Part shown: positions 34,308 to 46,485 of the stretch, in pieces
Layout: every line of letters begins with the position of its first letter
How positions within the stretch are numbered: the first letter of the stretch is position 1
From: Acidobacteriaceae bacterium
Lineage (GTDB): Bacteria > Acidobacteriota > Terriglobia > Terriglobales > Acidobacteriaceae
Direction of reading: 5' to 3'
DNA: 48,940 bases
Assembly: GCA_003134815.1 (NCBI GenBank)
Contig: PLCO01000019.1
Coordinates: forward strand, 1 to 48,940
Made by a program: the position numbers and the translations under genes
Notes under the pieces: generated by a model
What the model saw: only the letters and a program-made list of their open reading frames with translations
What the model was told of the DNA's origin: nothing
Databases searched by the model: none

Positions 34308-35360
34308 ATGACTATCGGGAGCGGGAATATCGGGGACGGCAATACTCCGGAACGGCTGGTGAGCGCCGCACGCGCCGACGAAGAGCAGGGCTTTGAGCTG
34401 AAATTGCGCCCGCGCTGGCTGCGGGAGTTCATAGGACAATCAAAGGCCAAGGAACAGCTTGCGATTGCTCTGGAGGCGGCGAAATCGCGTGGCGAGGCGC
34501 TGGACCATGTGCTGCTGTTCGGGCCCCCGGGATTAGGCAAGACGACTCTGGCCACGATTATTGCCAACGAGCTCGATGTGGGCTTTCAGCAAAGCTCGGG
34601 GCCGGCGCTGGTGATCCAGGGCGATCTGACGGCGATCCTGACCAATCTGCGCGAGCGCCAGGTGCTCTTTCTTGACGAGATTCATCGCCTGCAACCGGTG
34701 CTGGAAGAAAAGCTCTACACCGCGCTCGAGGATTACAAGCTGGACATCATCATTGGGCAGGGGCCGGCGGCGCGCACGCATGTGATGGAGATTCGGCCGT
34801 TCACGTTTATCGGCGCGACCACGCGGCCTGGCCTGCTGAGCTCGCCGCTGCGCTCGCGGTTTGGGATTCTGCTGCGCCTTGAGTTTTATACGGAAGAGGA
34901 ATTGCGCGTGATCGTGGAGCGCTCCGCAGAGGTGCTGCAGATTCCGATCGACACTGACGGGGCCGCGGAGATCGCATTGCGCTCCCGAGGGACGCCGCGC
35001 ATTGCCAATCGATTGCTGCGCCGAGTGCGCGACTACGCGCAGGTGCGCGGATCGGGAAGTATCGATCGGCCGACGGCGCATGCGGCGTTAACTATGCTGG
35101 AGGTGGATGCGCATGGGTTTGATGAGATCGACCGGCGGCTGATGCTGACGATCATGCAGAAATACGATGGCGGGCCGGTGGGGCTAGGCACGCTGGCGGC
35201 GACGCTGGCCGAGGAGGAAGACGCGCTTGAAGAAGTTTACGAGCCGTTTTTAATTCAGATTGGATTTCTGGATCGCACGCCGCGCGGCCGCGTGGCTACG
35301 CGACTTGCTTACGAGCACTTTGGCATTGCAGTACCGGGGCGGCAGACGGGGCTGTTTTGA
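34308..35360 (+). CDS. ruvB: Holliday junction branch-migration helicase RuvB
   Basis: Hexameric AAA+ motor that drives branch migration with RuvA during recombinational repair. It has 350 residues from ATG 34308. Features: the family entry [11 protein letters not shown] (34-44), Walker [10 protein letters not shown] (72-80), Walker B FLDEIHRL (121-128), sensor-1 region [20 protein letters not shown], and a C-terminal winged-helix ending [20 protein letters not shown]. The N-terminus has a short Gly/Asn-rich extension. ruvA and ruvC are not adjacent, which is common outside proteobacteria. It is transcribed divergently from the lipoprotein gene. Confidence 0.96.
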   Translation: MTIGSGNIGDGNTPERLVSAARADEEQGFELKLRPRWLREFIGQSKAKEQLAIALEAAKSRGEALDHVLLFGPPGLGKTTLATIIANELDVGFQQSSGPALVIQGDLTAILTNLRERQVLFLDEIHRLQPVLEEKLYTALEDYKLDIIIGQGPAARTHVMEIRPFTFIGATTRPGLLSSPLRSRFGILLRLEFYTEEELRVIVERSAEVLQIPIDTDGAAEIALRSRGTPRIANRLLRRVRDYAQVRGSGSIDRPTAHAALTMLEVDAHGFDEIDRRLMLTIMQKYDGGPVGLGTLAATLAEEEDALEEVYEPFLIQIGFLDRTPRGRVATRLAYEHFGIAVPGRQTGLF

Positions 35361-35498
35361 GCAGCAGCGGAGTTCGCGGAGTTGACGGGGCTAGTGGAGT
35401 TAAGAGTGATTCGGAGACCTTAGCATCGAATGGCGGCGCGCACTCATCCTACTTGCAGCACCACAGGCTCCGCCGACCTAAAGAATTGGAGAAGAATC

Positions 35499-36059
35499 AT
35501 GGCACTGACTGAATCCACGATGCTTGAACTTGGCACAATTGCGCCGGATTTTGTGCTTACCGATGTTGTGAGCGAAAAAACGGTTCGTCGCGACGATTTT
35601 CGCGGAAAGCAGGCGCTGCTGGTTCTGTTTATCTGCGCCCACTGCCCTTATGTAAAGCACATTGAGAAATCTCTTGGGCAACTTGGGGCCGACTACGAAG
35701 GCAAGCCTCTGGCAATTGTGGCAATCAGTTCGAACGATGTGAAAACGCACCCTGCCGACAGCCCTGACGGCATGAGGCAACAGGCACACGACAACGACTT
35801 CGATTTCCCGTATTTATACGACGAGTCGCAGTATGTGGCGCACGCGTATAAGGCAGCATGCACGCCCGATCCTTATCTGTTCGACGCGGATTTTAAGCTC
35901 GTGTATCGCGGCCAGTATGACGATAGCCGGCCGGGCAACGGAGTTCTTGTGACGGGAAAAGATCTGCGCGCCGCGATCGATCTGGTGCTCGCGGGCAAGC
36001 CGGTGCCGGCGGAGCAGAAGCCGTCGATCGGGTGCAACATTAAGTGGAAGGCGGCTTAA
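35499..36059 (+). CDS. Thioredoxin-fold peroxiredoxin-like protein
   Basis: A 186-residue cytoplasmic protein of the AhpC/TSA-like thioredoxin superfamily. GGAG lies 7 nt before ATG 35499. It has the APDFVLTDV entry (15-23) and a CxxC site, ICAHCPYVKH with Cys46 and Cys49, in place of the usual peroxiredoxin single Cys. A third Cys occurs in the terminal PSIGCNIKWK. Family members are thiol-disulfide reductases or peroxiredoxins of unsettled substrate. Its stop shares a TTAA with the convergent DUF885 gene (36056-36059). Confidence 0.85.
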   Translation: MALTESTMLELGTIAPDFVLTDVVSEKTVRRDDFRGKQALLVLFICAHCPYVKHIEKSLGQLGADYEGKPLAIVAISSNDVKTHPADSPDGMRQQAHDNDFDFPYLYDESQYVAHAYKAACTPDPYLFDADFKLVYRGQYDDSRPGNGVLVTGKDLRAAIDLVLAGKPVPAEQKPSIGCNIKWKAA

Positions 36060-38059
36060 AGCGCAGGCGAGTCGTCGCCGAGCATTGCTTCGCGGACGAT
36101 TTTGATGGGTGGGAAGCCCTGGCGCAGAAAATCGTCGTGGAATTTTTCGAGGGAGAACGCCGCGCCTTCTTTCTTCTTGACGTCTTCGCGGAGCTTCATG
36201 ATTTCGAGCTTTCCGAGCGTGTAGTAAAGATAAGTAGGGTCGCCGGCTCCGCGCTTCGTCTCGACTTCTGCTGCCTCTTTGGATTGGTAGCCTTCCTTCT
36301 GAAAGAAGTCCTCGGCCTCCTCCATGGTCATTTTGCCGGTGTGCATCTGAATGCCGACGATGAAGCGCGCATTGCGCAGCAGCGCATCCTGGAGTTGGCC
36401 GAGGCGCAATAGTTTTGATTCACGCGCGTCTTTCGCTCCGGCGCCGGGCTGGCCGTAGCCCTCGTCGAGCATCATCTGCTCGCAGTAGTGGGCCCAGCCT
36501 TCAATGTCGGTGTTCGCGCCAAGAATCTTGCGCACTTTGCTGGGCGCCTGCGGCAGCCACAGGAATTGCACGTAGTGGCCCGGGTAGGCTTCATGCACCG
36601 CGGTTGAGATCACGGTGCCGATGTTGAATCCGTGCATATAGCCGTCGACTTCCGCCGGCGTCATTTTGGGGTCGGGCAGCGTGACATTGAAGTAGGATTC
36701 GGTGGCGCGGGTTTCGAAGGGGCCGGCGGTGTCCATGCTGGCGAAGGTGGTTGCGCGCATGAACGGCGGCGTCTCTTCGACGATGGGCCGGACATCGGAT
36801 GGAATGGTAACGATGTGATGGTCGCGGATGTAGCTGACGAGACTGGAAAATGTTGCGCGAAAGGCGTCGAGAAGCTGATCGGGCGCGGGATGGTCTTTGC
36901 CCAGCTCGTCAAGCACGGCGCGCGGATCTTTGCCCGACTCGAGCTCGGCGGCGACCTGCTTGAAGTGTTCCTGATTTTTGCGCAGGTCGGCCCAGCCGAT
37001 ATCGAGAAGCTTGTCGAGAGGCAGATCGACCATTTCGTCGTACAGGAGCTTTTTCTGAAAGGTATCTGCGCCGATGCGGAAGTCGCCATTGGAGCGGGGC
37101 AGCACATCGGCTTTAAGCCAGGCGAGATAATCGCCGAGCGCGGTGACGACAGCGGCGTTGGTGGTGGCAAATTCGGCTTTCAGCGCCGGATCGGTGGCGT
37201 CGTTGAAGGCCTGCGGCACGTCGTGCCGAAAGAAGTTGATAATGTCCGGCAGTTGCTCGATGGCAATCTCGGTGAAGATGCGAGGAGGGTTGTTGAGGTT
37301 CTGGTGCGCGGCGGCGAGCAGCGTAGGCATTTGCTCTTCGCGGGCGATAAGCGAGCGCAGCCGTTCGTCCGGCGGGGCGAATTTGCGCTCCATCAAAACA
37401 AAAGCCCCGTTGGCGCATGTGCTCGAATAAGTGTCAGCGTTTTTCTCCCAGGGGCGAATGGTTTCAAGGGTGAGGAGTTGCGAGTTGATGTTTGACTTGA
37501 CGATGTCCAGATCCGCCTCGACAGGATCATAACTCTCGAGATAGACGTTAATTGCCAGAGGTGTTTCAACCGCGACCCCATTCAGCTTGTAGGGGTGGTA
37601 TTGAAAAGTGAAGACTTGTTGTTTCAGGTACTCGACTTGATCCGGTGTTAAGGCTGGGTCCTGGCTCGCAACGCCAAGAATTCGGGGAATGCCTTCGGGC
37701 GAGAGAATCGCATTAAATACGACCCCTCCAGATTCCAATTTTCCCGCAGGGATCCGGGATCGTCGCTTTTCAAGAGCTTTTTCTCTAAGCCGGTCGATCT
37801 CCTCGAATTTTCCGAGGAAGTTCTTCAGTGCTGCGATCTGGGCGTCGATGCTCGGGCGCGAGAAGTCTTCAAGCCGCGCGTCGTATTGGTGGAGGCCCGC
37901 CATTGTCCCGCTTGAGGGAGCGTAGCGAAAGTAGACCTGGTCAAAGTAGTCGTCGGAGACTTTTGCAAACTGCTGTTTCCAGTCCGGCGGTGCGCCGTGC
38001 GCGCCGATTGCAGAGAACATAAGTGCTCCTATCGCAGTAAGGCTGGTCGCGTTTTTCAT
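36056..38059 (-). CDS. DUF885-family putative zinc hydrolase (exported)
   Basis: A 667-residue protein of the DUF885 family, thought to be metal-dependent carboxypeptidases. Start ATG 38059 has GGAG upstream and leads directly into a signal peptide (MKNATSLTAIGALMFSAIGA, then HGAPP); an extension to 38101 is unlikely. The metal site is VHEAYPGHYVQFLW (about residue 490), the HExxH-like HEAxPGH signature of the family, with a downstream Glu in GWAHYCEQMM as the probable third ligand. It is probably periplasmic and involved in peptide turnover. It lies 57 bp downstream of mfd on the same strand. Confidence 0.85.
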   Translation of the reverse strand: MKNATSLTAIGALMFSAIGAHGAPPDWKQQFAKVSDDYFDQVYFRYAPSSGTMAGLHQYDARLEDFSRPSIDAQIAALKNFLGKFEEIDRLREKALEKRRSRIPAGKLESGGVVFNAILSPEGIPRILGVASQDPALTPDQVEYLKQQVFTFQYHPYKLNGVAVETPLAINVYLESYDPVEADLDIVKSNINSQLLTLETIRPWEKNADTYSSTCANGAFVLMERKFAPPDERLRSLIAREEQMPTLLAAAHQNLNNPPRIFTEIAIEQLPDIINFFRHDVPQAFNDATDPALKAEFATTNAAVVTALGDYLAWLKADVLPRSNGDFRIGADTFQKKLLYDEMVDLPLDKLLDIGWADLRKNQEHFKQVAAELESGKDPRAVLDELGKDHPAPDQLLDAFRATFSSLVSYIRDHHIVTIPSDVRPIVEETPPFMRATTFASMDTAGPFETRATESYFNVTLPDPKMTPAEVDGYMHGFNIGTVISTAVHEAYPGHYVQFLWLPQAPSKVRKILGANTDIEGWAHYCEQMMLDEGYGQPGAGAKDARESKLLRLGQLQDALLRNARFIVGIQMHTGKMTMEEAEDFFQKEGYQSKEAAEVETKRGAGDPTYLYYTLGKLEIMKLREDVKKKEGAAFSLEKFHDDFLRQGFPPIKIVREAMLGDDSPAL

Positions 38060-38116
38060 GGTTCGTCTCCGTTTCGGGCCGGTCAGCTTTGCGCATTTCA
38101 CATTTGCGCCGAACGT

Positions 38117-41668
<3,552 letters not shown>

Positions 41669-41776
41669 CAGGCTTTAGTTTAGCAGCGGGGGTGTGAAGC
41701 AGGTGCGTTGCGGAATTGGCTTATCGCGCGGCCATGCAGGACACGGCCGCGCTCGAGTCGCATCCCGGGCAGTGAC

Positions 41777-42055
41777 TCAGTCGATGCGCGGTGTGCCGCG
41801 GCGAAGAATCATTCCAGTGATGCCAAAAGAGACGATGAGAATGAGGGCGAGGAAGAAGTAATAGGCCATGGGATGCGCCCAGCCTGGAGAGTACTTGAGA
41901 TCCTGGCCGACCCAAAGCAAAAGGATGGTGGCGATGACAGCAAATTGCCCGGCGATGACAAGAAATGTGTGCCCGAGGTCGCGCCGCTTGTCCAGCGCCT
42001 CAACCTGGTCGGGGGAAAGATTGCGCTCTTCGAGAGGAAGCAGGGAATTGGACAT
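41777..42055 (-). CDS. Small two-helix membrane protein
   Basis: A 92-residue protein with two transmembrane helices (about 30-50 and 64-84), starting MSNSLLPLEERNLSPDQV. AAGGAG about 7 nt before ATG 42055 supports this start over an in-frame ATG at 42133. The segment between the helices, GQDLKYSPGWAHP, is short. No family is recognised. It lies upstream of mfd on the same strand, with 108 bp between them. Confidence 0.72.
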   Translation of the reverse strand: MSNSLLPLEERNLSPDQVEALDKRRDLGHTFLVIAGQFAVIATILLLWVGQDLKYSPGWAHPMAYYFFLALILIVSFGITGMILRRGTPRID

Positions 42056-42160
42056 TCGGGACTCCTTGATTGGGGTTGCAACTGGGCTTGCCGGGGCCCT
42101 CAGGATCGGGCTCGCCTGCTTCGATTCAATCACATACCGCCCGGCGCGCGCTAGCTAGAG

Positions 42161-42439
42161 CTAGTCCGTGAGAAAAGCGAGCGTCTGCAGAGAGGTAATC
42201 TCAAACGGCTTGCGGCAGCGGATGTTGGCGCACTGCAGCTTGTCGTCGCGGCGGACCATATAAGACTGCGCCTTGGCGAAGCGCGCCCGGTCGCGCTCGT
42301 CGGCTCCGCGCGGCAATTGCGCGCGCTTGCGGCGGACGATCCAGGTGACTTTATATTCTCCGGCCTGACCACACTTGGGGCAGTTGAGGTTGTGCGTGCG
42401 TTGTTCGGTGGTTTCGTTGAAGAATTCCCGCTCGTCCAT
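42161..42439 (-). CDS. Small zinc-ribbon protein
   Basis: A 92-residue protein with two cysteine pairs, CPKC (20-23) and CANIRC (70-75), separated by an Arg-rich helix (about 35-65). The arrangement predicts one zinc ribbon binding nucleic acid or protein. The start MDEREFF has no strong ribosome site but no alternative in frame. No function can be assigned. It is followed by the small membrane protein gene on the same strand. Confidence 0.7.
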   Translation of the reverse strand: MDEREFFNETTEQRTHNLNCPKCGQAGEYKVTWIVRRKRAQLPRGADERDRARFAKAQSYMVRRDDKLQCANIRCRKPFEITSLQTLAFLTD

Positions 42440-42573
42440 TTCCTGTTTTTCCTCTGTCTGATCTTCCTTGGTCCGTTGTTTCTTTGCCGCTTTTCCTAAT
42501 TCCGATGTTCCTTCGCCCCTTGTCGCGTTGCCGGGCCTGAACCTTGGATTTCTGAATCCAGCCCGCGCGCCGG

Positions 42574-42638
42574 ATCGGCGAAAGGGTGAAATCGCGAAAC
42601 GGTAAAACCGCGAGGCAATCGGTGAATCGGCGAAACGG
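42574..42638. repeat. Degenerate short tandem repeat
   Basis: A 65-bp stretch built from variants of ATCGGCGAAA and ATCGGTGA, including two exact ATCGGCGAAA copies. It lies between the zinc-ribbon gene and the small basic ORF. It may be slippage-derived and shows no dyad. Confidence 0.5.
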
Positions 42639-42692
42639 AATTCAGTCCGGCACTTTCGCGCCGGGCGAATTTATTCCATACTCATGCTTGCG

Positions 42693-42863
42693 ATGGCGAA
42701 ACGCAAGCCAGCCCGGTTTTCGGCCACAAAGGCGGTGAAGGCCAACGCCCGCGAGCGCGTGGGCCAGCCTAAACCCTCGCGAGTTTTGCCCGATAAGCCG
42801 CGGACTGGACGCAAGGCGAAGCATAAGCCGGGGCTCGATGAGATTATTCGACAAGATGAATAG
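42693..42863 (+). CDS. Small basic protein (56 aa)
   Basis: A 56-codon frame reading MAKRKPARFSATKAVKANAR and ending LDEIIRQDE. It has a strongly basic body and an acidic end, with PSRVLPDKPRTGRKAKHKPG in the middle. Composition suggests a nucleic-acid-binding or ribosome-associated peptide. The gene ends 18 nt before the VOC gene, whose AGGAGG site is in the gap, so both are probably co-transcribed. No strong ribosome site precedes it. It overlaps nothing else, which favours a real gene. Confidence 0.55.
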   Translation: MAKRKPARFSATKAVKANARERVGQPKPSRVLPDKPRTGRKAKHKPGLDEIIRQDE

Positions 42864-42881
42864 GCGGCAGGAGGACCAAGC

Positions 42882-43268
42882 ATGGCCAAGGCAGTTGGCT
42901 TCGGTGGAGTTTTTCTGAAGGCGCGCGACCCTAAGGCGCTGGGGCGCTGGTATGCGGAGCATTTGGGCATCCCCAGCCAGGAGGGCGGTTCGCTGGCATT
43001 CGAGGGGCCGGAATCCGCGGGCATGACGGTCTTTGCGCACTTTCCTGTCGACACGAAGTATTTCGGGGAAGGCGCGCAGCAGTCGATGATCAACTTCAGG
43101 GTCGACGATCTGGATGGGCTGCTGAAGAAGCTGGCCGAGCCTGGAGTGCGCATCGATCCTAAACGCGACGACTCTCCCTACGGCCGATTCGCGTGGATAT
43201 GGGATCCCGAAGACAACCGCGTGGAGCTGTGGCAGCTTGTTGCTGATGAGGAGAACAAGAGCAACTGA
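42882..43268 (+). CDS. VOC-superfamily (glyoxalase/bleomycin-resistance-like) protein
   Basis: A 128-residue protein of the vicinal-oxygen-chelate fold. AGGAGG lies about 7 nt before ATG. The N-terminal GGVFLKARDPKALGRWYAEH and the C-terminal FAWIWDPEDNRVELWQ are classic for single-domain members, with the metal-ligand Glu in the last motif. Substrate is unknown. It is transcribed towards the TonB-domain gene. Confidence 0.85.
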   Translation: MAKAVGFGGVFLKARDPKALGRWYAEHLGIPSQEGGSLAFEGPESAGMTVFAHFPVDTKYFGEGAQQSMINFRVDDLDGLLKKLAEPGVRIDPKRDDSPYGRFAWIWDPEDNRVELWQLVADEENKSN

Positions 43269-43308
43269 GCGCGAGAAGCCCGCGGCGAAATGCTGGCCGA
43301 AACGCGGG

Positions 43309-44712
43309 TTAGGGCGCGCTTGGGGGTTGTTGCGTACTGTAAGGACCGGGGAGCGACGGCGCGGCTGGCTGCTGGTCTGGATTCCCAGTGACCGCGGTGC
43401 GCTTGGAATAGATGCGGAACTCGACAATCAGGTCGAGCAAGACCGGAACCGGCTTGCCGTCTTTAATGGCCGGCTGGAATGTAGCCTTGCGAATCGAATC
43501 GACGGCACTCTCGTCGAGACCGAAGCCGATGGGCCGGGCCACGGCGATTTCGCCCGGCTTGCCGTCGGGGCCGATGACAACGTGATAGAGGCACATGCCG
43601 GCAACGCCGTGGTCTTGCGCGTATTGGTTCGATGCCGGCTCGAAGGTCGAGGTGAGGTGGGCCTTTTGATCGACCATGCTCTGGCGCAGGACGGTGGGAT
43701 CGGCGGGGCGGTAATCGGTTTTTGCGGCTGCCGCGGCGTAGTAGAGCTTCCAGAAGTCGGGCATCGACTCCATGAGGCGTGTGTCAAAGCCCTGCGCGAA
43801 GACGTTGCCTAGCGCGCCGCGCAGCAGGGTGTTGGCATGTGCCTGCGAAATGGTGGTGGTGACGCTCTTGGCGTCGGCGGGGCGCTCGGCCGCGGGCGCT
43901 GCGGCGATTTCGGCCTGGGCGTCTGTGTCGGACGCGGCGTCTGACGCTGGCGCAGCGGCGGTGTTTGGCGCTGGAGGGGCTGAAGCTTTCGGTGCGGGAT
44001 TTCGAGCGTTGCCTTTTTCCTTCTTTTCTTTTGGCTTTACGACAAGCTCGCGGTCGATGGTGATTTTGACCACTTTTTTCTTCGGCGTAATGTTGACCTG
44101 GTCGACGGCCTTTGTGGGATCTTCATAAGGCAGAGCGCCGAGGAAGTGCAGCCCGAAGCGCTGGCCTTGGAGCTCAAGCTTGTGCTTGGTCAGGCGAATT
44201 TTATCGATCTGGATTGCGCTCAGTGTGTATGAGCCCTGCGGCGAGTGGCCGACCAGGACACCGTGCTCGTTGTAGCTCAGGTCATTGTCCAAGTAGCCGC
44301 CACGCAGGAAAAGCTGCTTGCCGGCGAGGAGATGCCGGATTTCGTCTTCGGTGATTTCAGCAGGCTCTGAGACGCGGCCGGGCGTCGAGGAAGCGGACGG
44401 GGCGTTGGGCGGAGCGGCGGGTTGGCTTTCAGTGGGTGGGGCGGGAGGCACCGGGGTTGGCGGCTGGGTCTGGTCGGTTGCGGGCGCTTGCGTGGCGGGC
44501 TGGGAATCGGGTGCGGGTGCGGATGCAGGCTGCGAAGGTTGGTCGGCAGAAGGTTGTTGGGCTGCGGGAGCCTGCGCGGTGGGTTGATTGGCGGGCGGGG
44601 GCGTGGCAGCGGATTGTTGCGCACTTACTCCGGTGAGAACGGAGGAAGCGAGAGCCGCGGCGATCGTGGCGCAAAAAACCAGGACGCCGAGGCGCGAGGT
44701 GGACGTTTTCAT
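43309..44712 (-). CDS. Exported protein with TonB C-terminal domain
   Basis: A 467-residue protein. Residues 1-32 are a signal peptide or membrane anchor (MKTSTSRLGVLVF...VSAQQ). Residues about 33-115 are almost all Pro, Ala, Gln, Ser and Thr, the kind of stretch that crosses the periplasm in TonB. A middle part includes HLLAGKQLFLRGGYLDN and a basic KPKEKKEKGN, then a second Ala-rich linker. The C-terminal domain near 370-445 reads VVIGPDGKPGEIAVARPIG and ATFQPAIKDGKPVPVLLDL, the TonB_C pattern. It is longer than E. coli TonB (239) and has an extra domain. Neither ATG 44712 nor 44748 has a ribosome site; the shorter start gives the cleaner signal. No exbBD is nearby. Confidence 0.82.
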   Translation of the reverse strand: MKTSTSRLGVLVFCATIAAALASSVLTGVSAQQSAATPPPANQPTAQAPAAQQPSADQPSQPASAPAPDSQPATQAPATDQTQPPTPVPPAPPTESQPAAPPNAPSASSTPGRVSEPAEITEDEIRHLLAGKQLFLRGGYLDNDLSYNEHGVLVGHSPQGSYTLSAIQIDKIRLTKHKLELQGQRFGLHFLGALPYEDPTKAVDQVNITPKKKVVKITIDRELVVKPKEKKEKGNARNPAPKASAPPAPNTAAAPASDAASDTDAQAEIAAAPAAERPADAKSVTTTISQAHANTLLRGALGNVFAQGFDTRLMESMPDFWKLYYAAAAAKTDYRPADPTVLRQSMVDQKAHLTSTFEPASNQYAQDHGVAGMCLYHVVIGPDGKPGEIAVARPIGFGLDESAVDSIRKATFQPAIKDGKPVPVLLDLIVEFRIYSKRTAVTGNPDQQPAAPSLPGPYSTQQPPSAP

Positions 44713-44818
44713 CAAGGTGGAGCGGAGACGAGAGATTTTGAGCGGCATGGGGGAGCCTACGAAAGAAACTCTAACAAGATTTTGCTACGGCCGCCCAAAA
44801 ATCAATCCCCCGGCGGAG

Positions 44819-45703
44819 TTACTTGCGAGGTCCGTCCTGCGTCTCGCGGCTTTTGCGACTTGAATCGCGCCGATTTGATTTGGGTTTGAGCTGCCAAAGA
44901 ATCCGCCGGAAGAAGCCGAGAAGGCGGCCGGCGTCGCCGCGGGTGAGGGCCAGCCTGCGGAGCAGAAGATTCAGGTCGTGCCGGTTGGCGTCGCGCATCG
45001 CGACAGGTGAGTAGTTGGCGGCGAGCATGATCTCGTCGACCAGGCCGGCAAGGAGTTCGAGATCGCGGGTGGAAGCGGGAGACGCGGCGTCGCTTACAAG
45101 GCGTCGATTTGCGTCGGGCGCTGGTGAGTCGCCGATGCGGGTGGCGATTTCATAAAGGAAGACCGCGACAGCCTGGCCGAGATTCATTGAGGGCTGCGCA
45201 GGGTCGGTTGGAATGATGGTAAGCAGATGGCAATGCGAGAGGTCGGCCTGCGTGAGGCCACGCTTCTCTGATCCAAACACCAGGGCGATGCGGCCGTTGC
45301 GGGCGAGCTCCTGCTTTACAAGCGGCGCGAGTTCGGGAAGCGGGACTACAGGCTGCTCAGGTTTGCGGTGCTCGAGCGAGCCTGTGCCAACGACCAGGGT
45401 GCAGTCGGCTACCGCGTCGGCCAGGGACTCCGTGATTCGAGCGCTGTGGAGGAGGTCTTCGGCGCCGATGGCCGACCTGGCCTCGCGCCAGTGCGGGTCT
45501 GAATTTGCCTCGCGCCAGTGCGGGTCTGAATTTGCCTCGCGCCAGTGCGGGTCTGAATTTGCCTCGCGCCAGTGCGGCTCGTAGGGAGCGACGATGGCGA
45601 GGCGCGCAAAGCCGAAGTTGGCCATGGCTCGGGCAGCCGCTCCTATATTGAGGGGGTTGCGGGGCGAAACGAGGACGATTTGGATTCGGTCGCGGCTAGG
45701 CAT
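44819..45703 (-). CDS. trmJ: tRNA (cytidine/uridine-2'-O-)-methyltransferase TrmJ-like, with repeat insertion
   Basis: SPOUT-fold SAM-dependent methyltransferase expected to methylate ribose 32 of tRNAs. It has 294 residues from ATG 45703. The entry IQIVLVSPRNPLNIGAAARA (about 7-26), VVGTGSLEHR, ALVFGSEKRGLT (SAM knot) and PSMNLGQAVAVFLYE are present. The C-terminal helical part contains DEIMLAANYSPV. Between the first strand and the knot, a 9-residue unit PHWREANSD occurs three times before a fourth PHWREARS, the copy expected in normal relatives. The start overlaps the end of the PIN-toxin gene by 8 nt, so trmJ is probably translated as part of the toxin-antitoxin mRNA. A truncated second copy of its 5' end lies beyond that operon. 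Confidence 0.87.
   Translation of the reverse strand: MPSRDRIQIVLVSPRNPLNIGAAARAMANFGFARLAIVAPYEPHWREANSDPHWREANSDPHWREANSDPHWREARSAIGAEDLLHSARITESLADAVADCTLVVGTGSLEHRKPEQPVVPLPELAPLVKQELARNGRIALVFGSEKRGLTQADLSHCHLLTIIPTDPAQPSMNLGQAVAVFLYEIATRIGDSPAPDANRRLVSDAASPASTRDLELLAGLVDEIMLAANYSPVAMRDANRHDLNLLLRRLALTRGDAGRLLGFFRRILWQLKPKSNRRDSSRKSRETQDGPRK
45481..45577. repeat. 27-bp tandem repeat, 3.6 identical copies inside trmJ
   Basis: Units at 45481-45507, 45508-45534 and 45535-45561 are identical, followed by 16 bp of a fourth (45562-45577). The unit length is a multiple of three, so the frame is kept. Perfect identity implies a recent expansion by slippage or unequal recombination. Confidence 0.95.
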
Positions 45704-46127
45704 CGCGCAGATAGATTTCGATTTTGTCGCTGGTCCAGGTTGCAATTCCAATTCCGAAGAAGTCCTGATCCTCTGTCCAGATTGGCGCGTTCAGCAGCAT
45801 CGCCGTGGCGACGACGGGCCAGTCGTTGGGGTCGCGCCTTGAAATGCGCAGGCGAGCCCAATCCTCGAATTCTTCATAGAGGCTTTGATCGACGACAATG
45901 ACGCAGAGCCGCAGAATCCTGCGCAGATCGTCCTCGGTCTTCTCGGGGTCGAGCAGTCGATGCCGCGCAATCGAAGGGATGTGCCGCAGTTCTTCCGTGA
46001 CACATAAGTCCGGCGTGTAGAATTCAATCGTTTCCTGGTGGCAGGCGAGCAAATCTCGAACGCGGGAGCCAAAAACTGCTCGCAACAGGATATTGGCATC
46101 GAGAACCAACTTTTTCGACGAACTCAC
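45696..46127 (-). CDS. PIN-domain ribonuclease toxin
   Basis: A 143-residue VapC-like PIN ribonuclease. The acidic site is Asp10 in LVLDANIL, Glu45 in VTEELRH, Asp99/Asp102 in RRDPNDWPVV, and Asp120/Asp122 in WTEDQDFFG. It is expected to cleave tRNA or other structured RNA when freed. The ATG at 46127 overlaps the antitoxin stop (ATGA), so translation is coupled. Its last 8 nt overlap the trmJ start. Confidence 0.88.
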   Translation of the reverse strand: MSSSKKLVLDANILLRAVFGSRVRDLLACHQETIEFYTPDLCVTEELRHIPSIARHRLLDPEKTEDDLRRILRLCVIVVDQSLYEEFEDWARLRISRRDPNDWPVVATAMLLNAPIWTEDQDFFGIGIATWTSDKIEIYLRDA

Positions 46128-46405
46128 TTGACCGCTGCTTTCTCGCGGCGTTCATCTTTACGTAAACGCTGGAACTCTTCGATGATCTCGTCCTCAGTAA
46201 CGCCGGCCGCATCCATCATCTCCTGCATGCGCACACCTGCCTGACGAATCTCTTCCAACTGGGTGGCGGTCGGTTTGGGCCGGACGGGCAAATAGTAACC
46301 GATGGTGTCACCATGGCGGGTGATGGCCAGCGGCTTGTCGGATTCGAGCAAGTAGGTGGCGAGCTTGTCGCGGAACTCGCGGATGCCGACCGATTGGGTG
46401 CTCAT
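46124..46405 (-). CDS. Phd/YefM-type antitoxin
   Basis: A 93-residue antitoxin. GGAGG lies about 5 nt before ATG 46405. The N-terminal VGIREFRDKLATYLLES with AITRHGDTIGYYLPV is the Phd/YefM DNA-binding fold. The C-terminal part (about 45-90) is helical and charged, as expected for toxin binding. It is the partner of the PIN toxin immediately downstream and probably represses the operon through the adjacent inverted repeat. Confidence 0.87.
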   Translation of the reverse strand: MSTQSVGIREFRDKLATYLLESDKPLAITRHGDTIGYYLPVRPKPTATQLEEIRQAGVRMQEMMDAAGVTEDEIIEEFQRLRKDERREKAAVK

Positions 46406-46419
46406 GCGTGCCTCCAGTG

Positions 46420-46441
46420 TTGTGTACCGTTGCGTACACAA
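46420..46441. promoter_or_regulatory. Operator-like inverted repeat of the Phd/PIN operon
   Basis: TTGTGTAC (46420-46427) and GTACACAA (46434-46441) are perfect 8-bp arms around a 6-bp centre. A further GCGTAC half-site follows at 46442-46447. The repeat lies directly upstream of the antitoxin ribosome site. Autorepression by the antitoxin is inferred from the Phd family. Confidence 0.65.
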
Positions 46442-46485
46442 GCGTACCATACTTCCGGATGGGAAGGAGCACGCGCTTCGCGGAT

